Shown: positions 57,280 to 64,000 of the stretch, in pieces
How the letters are laid out: the number at the start of each line of letters is the position of its first letter
How positions within the stretch are numbered: the first letter of the stretch is position 1
From: Zygnema cylindricum
Taxonomy: Eukaryota; Streptophyta; Zygnematophyceae; Zygnematales; Zygnemataceae
Reading direction: 5' to 3'
NCBI GenBank assembly: GCA_037447655.1
Contig: JBBHKE010001925.1
Coordinates: 62,001-126,000, forward strand
DNA: 64,000 bases
Position numbers and translations under genes: made by a program
Notes under the pieces: generated by a model
Told to the model about the DNA's origin: nothing
The model's input: only the letters and a program-made list of their open reading frames with translations
The model's database searches: none

Positions 57280-58440
57280 GTCCGCACTCGCGATAATTGA
57301 ATTCTGGTCAAGTGGGGAAGAGGCACCCCCTGTTGGTTAGATTGGAGAGCATCGGGACCGTTCCACAAATCCTTACGTCCGACCCCTATAAGCGCCTGCC
57401 CTTCTATGGCTGCGGAGAAAGTTGAGAGTTCCCCCCCAGATTGGGGAAGCCAGATAAAGGCGGAGGATGCTTGGATGATCCCCAAACTGATTTTCGGACT
57501 CTCATCATGCCGAGCTCCAGTCCAAACCATGGTGGAGGGGTCGGGATTCCGGCTAAGTCCGTCGACATTTCCATGGATTTCCCTTGCCCGGTGAACAATG
57601 TTGAAATCATATTCCTGCAGTATAAGAACCCATCTGGCGAGCTTGCCGGTCAACTTACTATTTTCCATAATCCATTTCAGGGGTTTGTGATCGGTGATCA
57701 GGGTGAAATTGTAACAGGGACAAATATGCAACACAATACACCAAAATGCACAGAGGAAAGCTCCAAGGATCTTCCCGTAGGAAAAGCAAGAAGACAGAGC
57801 AGGGACAAACAAAGGTTGCGCTTTATTACTCGGGAGAAGATTACAAGATTTAGGGCTCGTTGCGAAGGTCTATTCAAGAGTGTTACTGACTAGGCCTACT
57901 TCACTATTTAAACTAACTTGCTGGTAGTCAACCTAATACTGTACAATTATACACGTGGACTTTTCACGGTCAGCCAGGATAAATCCGTAATATCCTTCTA
58001 GAACTATACCGTTCTATCTAAATTCCGCGGCGTTGCTTTTTTTCTGCTATGTTACGCTGGTACACTGCGCTGCTATGCTGCTACGCTACTAACTTGCTAC
58101 GATGCTATGCTGCGTTGGTCAGGAATCGCAGCAGCGCTGCTCTCACATCGCAACTATAGCGCCTAGTTGCTAGCTACTAAGTACACAACTCTGTAACCCT
58201 GTTACAGAAATGGACCCCGTACAAATAAGGCCGGAAATGTTGAATTGTCCAGACCGCTGCGAGTAGCTCTCCGTGGTAACTACTATAATTCCCCTCTACT
58301 CTGTTGTTGCTCCGGCTGGCGTAGGCCACCACATATTCAGCTCTTGCATCATCAACTTGAGCCAAAACCGCTCCTAATCCAAATCTGCTCCAATCACTGT
58401 AAAGGAGGAAAGGCCTCTGGTGATTAGGCATGCGGAGCAC
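57276..58440 (-). pseudogene. Gypsy RNase H, split by an insertion
   Basis: The first half (58440 to 58212) has LLYSDWSRFGLGAVLAQ with the catalytic Asp and YHGELLAAVWTIQHFRPYLY with the Glu. The second half (57709 to about 57540) has FTLITDHKPLKWIMENS with the next Asp and VHRAREIHGNVDGLSRNPD. The two halves join exactly when the 497-bp insertion at 57710-58206 and one 5-bp duplication are removed, so the domain was intact before that insertion. Confidence 0.88.
57705..58211. mobile_element. 497-bp solo-LTR-like insertion with 5-bp TSD
   Basis: The insertion 57710-58206 begins TGTAACAGGG and ends CCCTGTTACA. It is flanked by the 5-bp direct repeat GAAAT (57705-57709 and 58207-58211) and sits inside the Gypsy RNase H domain. 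TG...CA ends, a 5-bp duplication and the size fit a solo LTR. The 10-bp perfect inverted ends are longer than most LTR ends, so a small TIR element is the alternative. About 58060-58115 has repeated GCTATGCTGC-type words. Confidence 0.88.
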
Positions 58441-58463
58441 GGGGTGTTGCTTCAGAGCATCTT

Positions 58464-59819
58464 TTAAGAACTGGAAGGAGATCTATTGTTCTTCGGCCCA
58501 CTACCACTCTTGGTCCTTCCGCTATAGCTGGTTGAGGGGCTGAGCGTGACTACTGAACTCGAGAATAAACCGCTGATAGTAGTTGGCCAGACCCAGAAAG
58601 GTGCGAAAGGCAGAGATGTCCTGCTGTGGGGGAAGAGTGTCAAATGCTGCCACCTTGACCATGTGGGGACCCACTGTCCCGGGAGTAACCTCATGTCGGA
58701 GGTAAAGTATTTTCTATACCCCAAAAATACCTTTGCCCGGGTGACATATGAAGCCCACTGCTTGGAGTGCCCGGAGAACGATCTGGACATGCTCCAAGTG
58801 TTCCACAAAAGTCTTCGAGAATTAAATAACATCATCAATATAGCACTGGGCAAAATCGATTCCTCGGAAATCTTTGTCCATTGCCCGTTGTAATTTGGCC
58901 GGTGCATTCTTGAGTCTGAATGGCATGTAAATCCATTCATACAGTCTGGAACCGTCCCAAAATGCGGTTCTTTCCCTGTGCTTTGGTTCCATGGCAATTT
59001 GGTGGAAACCATTCTTCATGTCCAAGGTGGAGTATATGGTGGCGCCAGCAAGGGAGTCGAATATCTCTTCCGGGGTCAACATCGGATACAGGTCAAAGAT
59101 GGTGGCCGTGTTCAGCATGCGATAGTCTCCACACATCCAGAAGTCTACAGTCTTCCCAGACGAGTCCTTCTTGGGCGGGAGACCTGTCGGGGAAGCGAAC
59201 CTGTGAAGTCTTGTACTTTCTTGAACCAATCCGGCTTCCACCAAGTTTTGACTTAAACCGTGATGAATTCCTTCTCTTTGAAGCTGAGAGGATAGTGCTT
59301 TTGCCAAACAGTCGTCGTCACGTCGATCAAATCGATTCGGAAAGGGGTTCCTTTGTAAATACCGACATCTGTTTTTGACCATCAGAACACTTGTTTGTTT
59401 TTGGCCAATAACTCGGAGAGCCGCGCCTTATGTTGAGGATCCAGTTGTTTCCCAAGGGTCCAATCCATTTTCCCAGTCTCTACGGCAGCCCAAGCCTCCC
59501 GCGGTCTACCCCAGAGGTTAATGACGAATTCTAATCCTACCGGTGGATCTTCCTCGACCCCTTCGGCTAGGACGCGAATGCTGACAACTTCCGCTAAGCT
59601 GTAGCCATCTGAGCCGCCGCCCCCCCCTACTGGGAAAACCTGCAGTGGTGAAATGTGAATTCTACTTCTTCTCCTTTCTCTCCCCCCCTCAAGCTGTAAA
59701 GTTGCCTGCATTGCTAACAACTGAGGAGCTTGAAGGTTAATGGCCCGCGATTCTGGGGACTCGAGACTGGAAAAGGCGAGTGCATACTTGAGCACCCATG
59801 TAATTGAATTCAAATCCAT
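58464..59819 (-). pseudogene. Gypsy reverse transcriptase
   Basis: An N-terminal linker (LDPQHKARLSELLAKNKQVF) is followed by broken frames with Gypsy RT blocks: MCGDYRMLNTAT, YSTLDMKNGFHQIAMEPKHR (catalytic Asp), TAFWDGSRLYEWIYMPFRLK and QCYIDDVI (the YIDD box at about 58840-58825), directly followed by a stop. The thumb region continues in another frame to 58464. No aspartic protease was recognised between the methyltransferase-like segment and this domain. Confidence 0.85.
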
Positions 59820-60720
59820 ACTTTGCCCAATTAGGTTTCACCTTTGAAGGTCTCATATACCTGGTGCTGCCGTGGTGCCTTTATGAAATCCCATTGCTTC
59901 TTACCGTTCCGCAATCGTTGGTGTTGTCCAGATTCTTGCCTTCCAGTCAAAAATCCTTCCCGCAACTCCTTTCCGATAAGCGTGACTGTGAGGGGAGAAA
60001 CTAAAGTAAGGAGTGCTTTCCGTGGTATTCTCGGTTTGTTGCACCGAAAGAAAGGGGAGCGATCGAGTCGCATCACAGGGGTGGCCATCTTGCCTTCCAC
60101 AAGAATTTATTGCACGTAATTCTGCAGATCTGGCATTTGCTTGTCTAACAGTTGCCGGAGGACTGAAAACGTGATCATATTGGTCCAATATGCCCTTACT
60201 CGGTGTGCCCGGGATCCCATCTGTACGGCGTCGAAAACCACTGGAGCTCCTATAATCCAGGTTACATGATTCCAGCTGTCAGCAACCTGTTTTCTTTTAT
60301 CATCTCCCGGGTGGACATTTTCCGGAACGTATCCCACCGGTGTGTCTTGGAGCTGTTTAAGTCACGTGACCAATATGATCATCTAGTAAAATGATCCACT
60401 TTTGCGGAATTGATGCCCTTTTCCTTGTCTTGCTAGGGAGTATCCCTAATAAGGCCAGCCTGCTAACACCAAATCCACTCTTCCCAAACTGGCTAGATGG
60501 GGCGCCATGATGTTTTCAACATTTAAGAGGAGACTCCGGTGAGCTTTGGAAAAGGCTATAACTAAAAGCTGTTGTGGATATAGGTGATGAAACTGGTAGT
60601 AGTTATGAATGATTCAGGAGCCTTAGAGATAGGGTAAGCATTTCTCCCAAGGGGCAACCGTCGTACTAGCTGTTTTCCGAAAAGATTTTGGTTATATCCT
60701 CCATCATTAGTAAGGAAACG
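59730..60720 (-). pseudogene. DNA cytosine-5 methyltransferase domain carried by the Gypsy element
   Basis: Minus-strand frames read as a decayed C5-methyltransferase. LGRVDLVLAGWP is followed by Tyr-stop where motif IV has Pro-Cys-Gln (60446-60454). GYVPENVHPGDDKRK carries the ENV of motif VI (about 60314-60322). PVVFDAVQMGSRAHRVRAYW matches motif VIII of DNMT3-type enzymes. GKMATPVMRLDRSPFF and GRIFDWKARIWTTPTIAER, then AMGFHKGTT and IGQSMDLN, fit motifs IX and X. The enzyme class transfers methyl groups from S-adenosylmethionine to cytosine C5. Frameshifts near 60180 and 60000, several stops and loss of the catalytic Cys show it is inactive. The N-terminal motif I region, near the gap, is not readable. 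It lies upstream of and in the same orientation as the reverse transcriptase. Confidence 0.8.
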
Positions 60721-60790
60721 GAGTGGGAGCTCCAATACCGAACGAGTTTCGCTTACATGGAAGCTATAATACCTGATAACGGGTGCCTCA

Positions 60791-60853
60791 TTTCCCTCCC
60801 TCCTCTCTCTCTCTCCCTCCTCTCTCTCTCTCCCTCTCTCTCTCTCCCTCCTC
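60791..60853. repeat. CT-rich microsatellite at a gap
   Basis: CTCTCTCCCTCC units run into the N gap. The 5' end of the Gypsy element (gag and 5' LTR) would be expected beyond. Confidence 0.85.
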
Positions 60854-60863
60854 NNNNNNNNNN
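60854..60863. other. Assembly gap (10 N)
   Basis: Ten undetermined bases of unknown true length next to a CT microsatellite. The start of the Gypsy element is probably lost here. Confidence 0.95.
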
Positions 60864-61820
60864 CATTTTACATGCTTGTAAACGTAATGCATGATCCTGC
60901 TACGTGTGCCACTTTTTACTTTGTCAAGGTACTCAAACTATTGACGGATGCAAAAGTTAAAAAGTGGGAATCCTTTCTCTTAAAACTCATCAGTGGAGCA
61001 TCAGCCCCTCATATCTTTTAGGCCGCGTCTAAGCAGGCGCGCACGAGTAAGCACTTCAAACCGCTTTTACGCCCTCCAATACTCATGCCACTCATGACAT
61101 CAATAATATAACAATAGTATGAAATTTTATCTCAAGCTTTTCTTATTAAATCCTCTGTTTATAGCTTGATTTGTTACCTCACGTCATTAAAGTGTGGAGC
61201 ATGTTAAACAAGATATAAAAAAAAACGCCTACTTTTGAACTATGATCTCGGAACAGAGAAAATATAGAACAAATTGTACGAGGTGTGAAATTACTGCACT
61301 CCATTGTTTAGTTCGATATTTGTCTCCTAAATTATTCTTTTCGAACTCTATTTTAAAGTATGATAACAATATAATAACTACAGTACTCACCGTACTCATA
61401 ACCTCCCGCATTTTCGCCAAACTTCACGAATGAGCACGCGCGGACGAATCTGCGCCGGATTTTCTATACTCCCCGACTACGAGGTGACTACTCAAAATTC
61501 TCTTTCCTAAGGGTGAAAAATTGAAAACGTAGGCAGTTATCAAACTCATGGAACTGTTTCATTTTTCACCGTGTGCATCGTCCTAGTACGTAATGCAAAT
61601 GTTCGTACATTTTACACACTGTGTTGGTCTTAGTTTTAGTGTTGTGTATCCTTAAATTTCCTATCGTGCGATGACCGATATTTATGGATATCAAGGTGGA
61701 GAGTTGTGATATTTCGCTCTGTGGCGATTAAATTTCTCGTAATACTATATAAGGTTTACTGTATACAGTGTGTACTGTAGTAGGTCATATCCAAGTATTA
61801 CAATCGATTCCGTACTTTCT
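60864..61820. other. Spacer with a hAT-like terminus
   Basis: No gene recognised. At about 61638 the word TAGTGTTGTGTATC matches the termini of the hAT-type elements at 14-16 kb, followed by ATCG-rich words, but no second end is found before the Copia element. AAAACGCCTACTTTTGAACT at about 61223 is shared with 35268. Confidence 0.35.
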
Positions 61821-61852
61821 AACATTTTACTAACTTTTTCATCACTCCAGGA

Positions 61853-63836
61853 CGAGACTCTGACAGTTTCTGAGGAGGATGACACGGATCTATTCGCTAT
61901 GGCGGCAGCAATGGAGGGCGCAAAGGACCCTGGATGGATACTGGATACAGGAGCGTCAGCCCACATGTGCTAGAACAAGGCCATCTTCAACAATCTAAAA
62001 GCAACGCCGGAGAAAAATATTTATTATGCTTGTGGAATGAGTGTCCAGACTCGTGCTGTGGGTGATGTGTCCTTACTAGTTGATGTAGAAGGAAAAGTAA
62101 TTGAAAGGACTCTTCACAATGTCTTATTTGTGCCTGACTTTAAGAAAAATATGTTTTCTACGTCGTTGGTAGAGAGTAAAGGCTTTGAGGTTAATTTAAA
62201 AAATGGTCGGCAGGTTGTTAGCAAAAACGGCAAGGTTGCGGTTACAGGTACTAGAGATATTAGCAAGATGTACCGTATGGATATGGCTAATACCAAGGAG
62301 AATGATGTTCTGTACTCCGGTGTTTTGCACTCAGATGAGTTGTGGCATAAAAGAATAGGCGATTTACACTATGATAGTTTAAGAAAAATGGTCCTTGTTG
62401 GCAAAATAGAGGGTGCATCAATCACAGATCAGCCGGTCAAAACATGTGATGGTTGCGCTCTAGGCAAAATCCACAGACTGCCATTTCCTAAAGAGTCTGA
62501 CCATCGGTCAACAAAACTTTTACAACAAATTCATTCGGATGTTTTTGGTCCTGCGAAGGTTCCATCTGCCGGGGGGATGAAATATATGGTCACATTTACA
62601 GATGATTTCTCCAGGTTTACAAAATTTTACTTCATGAAGGAAAAGAGCGAAGTGTTTGGTCGCTTCAAACACTATAAAGCATGGGTTGAAAAACTTCATA
62701 ATTTACCTATTTTGCAGCTCAGATCGGACAATGGTGGTGAATATACATCAAAGGAATTTGAAACCTCTTTACTCGAGGAGGGAATAAGTCATCTATTGAC
62801 TGTTATATATTCACCGGAACAAAATGGTGTGTCGAACAGATTAAATAGAACTCTCACGGAGAGCTCTAGGTCGATGCTTGCGGATAAAAATGTGGATCCG
62901 AAATTCTGGGCTAAGGCTCTCAATTGTGCAGTTTATATTAATAATAGGATAGGATCAAAATCGGTAAAAACTACTCCTTACGAGATCTAGACAGGTACCA
63001 AACCAGATGTTAACCATTTCAAGGTCTTTGGTAGTCAATGCTTTATCTTGGATACGTCTACAGATAGATGGAAAATAGAACCAAAGGGATTAATGGGTAT
63101 TCTGTTAGGATATGATGATCACTCAAAAAGTTATAGTGTTTTTGTGTTTGAGAGGCATAAAATAGTTGTAGCACGGAATATTATTATAAAAGATGAGCTT
63201 GAATCCATAGATTTATTTCAAATGACAGAGCAACAAAAGCAGCAAAAAGTACAGGAATATGTCATTTTAGATTGCATGCAAGAAATTATCCCGCAATATG
63301 TCATTTTAGATTGCATGCAAGAAATTGTCCCGCAGATGCAAAATTCTCGAGTAGTGACTCCGAAGTCCGCCTCTCTACAAGTTCCTCAACATGTTCAGTT
63401 CCAACCGGAAAAGCAGCGGTCAATACACACAGATCGCAACCAGCGGAATCAACGCAATGTGCGACATCCAACGATCTCAGCCTCACAATTTTCGGGGGGA
63501 AGAAGATTTAGCAGCTGCTTACAAGCAAGCTCTCACTTTGCCTACTCGGCAACCTCATGGGAGCCCTTGACCTTCCAAGAGGCCATCTCACCACCGAAGC
63601 AGAATCACTGGATTGAGGAAGCAAATGACGAAATGAAGTCTATCATGGAGGCTCAAACATGGGAGCTTGTGGACCTTCCTCCGGACCAAAAAGCGATCGG
63701 CATCAAATGGGTATTCAAGGTGAATTTAAATCGCGATAACACCATTGAACACTATAAGGCTAGACTTGTGGCAAAGGGCTACAATCAAAAGGAAGGAATC
63801 GATTTTGAAGAAACATTTTACCTATTACCATTTTAG
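61853..63836 (+). pseudogene. Copia-type retrotransposon 3, 5' and 3' truncated
   Basis: A plus-strand polyprotein. It starts in the gag-protease region (DPGWILDTGASAHMC, protease DTGAS) and has a stop at 61971. Integrase follows (ELWHKRIGDLHYD, CDGCALGKIHRLPFP, HSDVFGP with the first catalytic Asp, RSDNGGEYTS with the second, NRLNRTLTESSRSMLADKN), then a stop at 62988 and the integrase C-terminal part (GILLGYDDHSKSYSVF). The reverse transcriptase N-terminus (EANDEMKSIMEAQTWELVDL, GIKWVFKVNL, QKEGIDFEETF) ends abruptly at about 63820. The sequence beyond is unrelated, so the YVDD box and RNase H are missing. A 39-bp tandem duplication (about 63260-63337) repeats YVILDCMQEI. Only two stops interrupt about 2 kb, so it is the youngest-looking coding copy here. 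Confidence 0.88.
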
Positions 63837-64000
63837 GGCCTATGTCAATCACCTCCAAGCCGTACAAGCCGCAGAACCTGCCACTCGGATGATTGCCAAC
63901 CCCACACCCTGCACGACTCTCCTGGACGCCTAAGACTCCTTTATACCGAAAGGAACAAAACAGCCATCAAGGAGTTCACCGACTTTCGATGATTGAAGAA
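63837..64000. other. Sequence beyond the Copia-3 break
   Basis: The 164 bases after the reverse transcriptase break do not read as Copia sequence in any frame I checked. They run to the window edge and nothing is recognised. Confidence 0.3.

Overview
The window looks like nuclear DNA from an intron-rich unicellular eukaryote, most plausibly an alga or related protist. Four protein genes can be assembled, three of them from short exons with GT-AG introns. The rest is transposon debris, minisatellites and microsatellites. TTTAGGG-like tracts, abundant GTAC-rich DNA and plant/alga-type Copia, Gypsy, LINE and hAT elements would fit a chromerid-type alga such as Chromera, but nothing in the sequence proves the species. 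Two 10-base runs of N (17871-17880 and 60854-60863) are assembly gaps.

Layout. 1-3.2 kb: a GC-rich, promoter-like stretch, then a TTA-flanked TIR element and a second repeat family carrying a nested MITE. 3.3-5.6 kb: a decayed LINE on the plus strand. 6.5-11.8 kb: a complete 14-exon minus-strand gene for a coiled-coil protein of about 515 residues. 14.1-16.3 kb: two hAT-type TIR elements in opposite orientation, each with a perfect 8-bp target duplication. 17.7-24.9 kb: a minus-strand gene for a secretory EDEM-type GH47 alpha-mannosidase-like protein. Thirteen exons fit in phase; the 3' end is lost at the first gap, beside a TTTTAGGGTT array. 26.6-29.3 kb: an intronless 909-residue FAR1-type DNA-binding protein. 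31.8-35.3 kb: further copies of the 1-3 kb repeats and a 93-bp tandem repeat. 36.0-43.2 kb: a complete 10-exon plus-strand Maf-family nucleotide pyrophosphatase gene. 44.5-64 kb: nested retroelements, namely LINE pieces, a minus-strand Copia, an internally deleted plus-strand Copia, a minus-strand Gypsy and a third Copia running to the window edge.

The most interesting object is the Gypsy element at about 55.8-60.7 kb. Upstream of its reverse transcriptase it carries a decayed DNA cytosine-5 methyltransferase domain: motifs VI, VIII and IX/X are readable, and the motif IV Pro-Cys has become Pro-Tyr-stop. Downstream of its integrase it carries a PHD-like zinc finger. The element therefore combines a DNA-methylation writer with a possible chromatin reader. 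It has been damaged by stops, an 80-bp frame-shifting duplication and a 497-bp solo-LTR-like insertion with a perfect 5-bp target duplication.

The host genes are unrelated to one another (ER glycoprotein quality control, nucleotide-pool sanitation, a DNA-binding protein and a coiled-coil scaffold) and form no operon-like unit. A recurring theme is that splice acceptors of the real genes lie inside or next to simple repeats.
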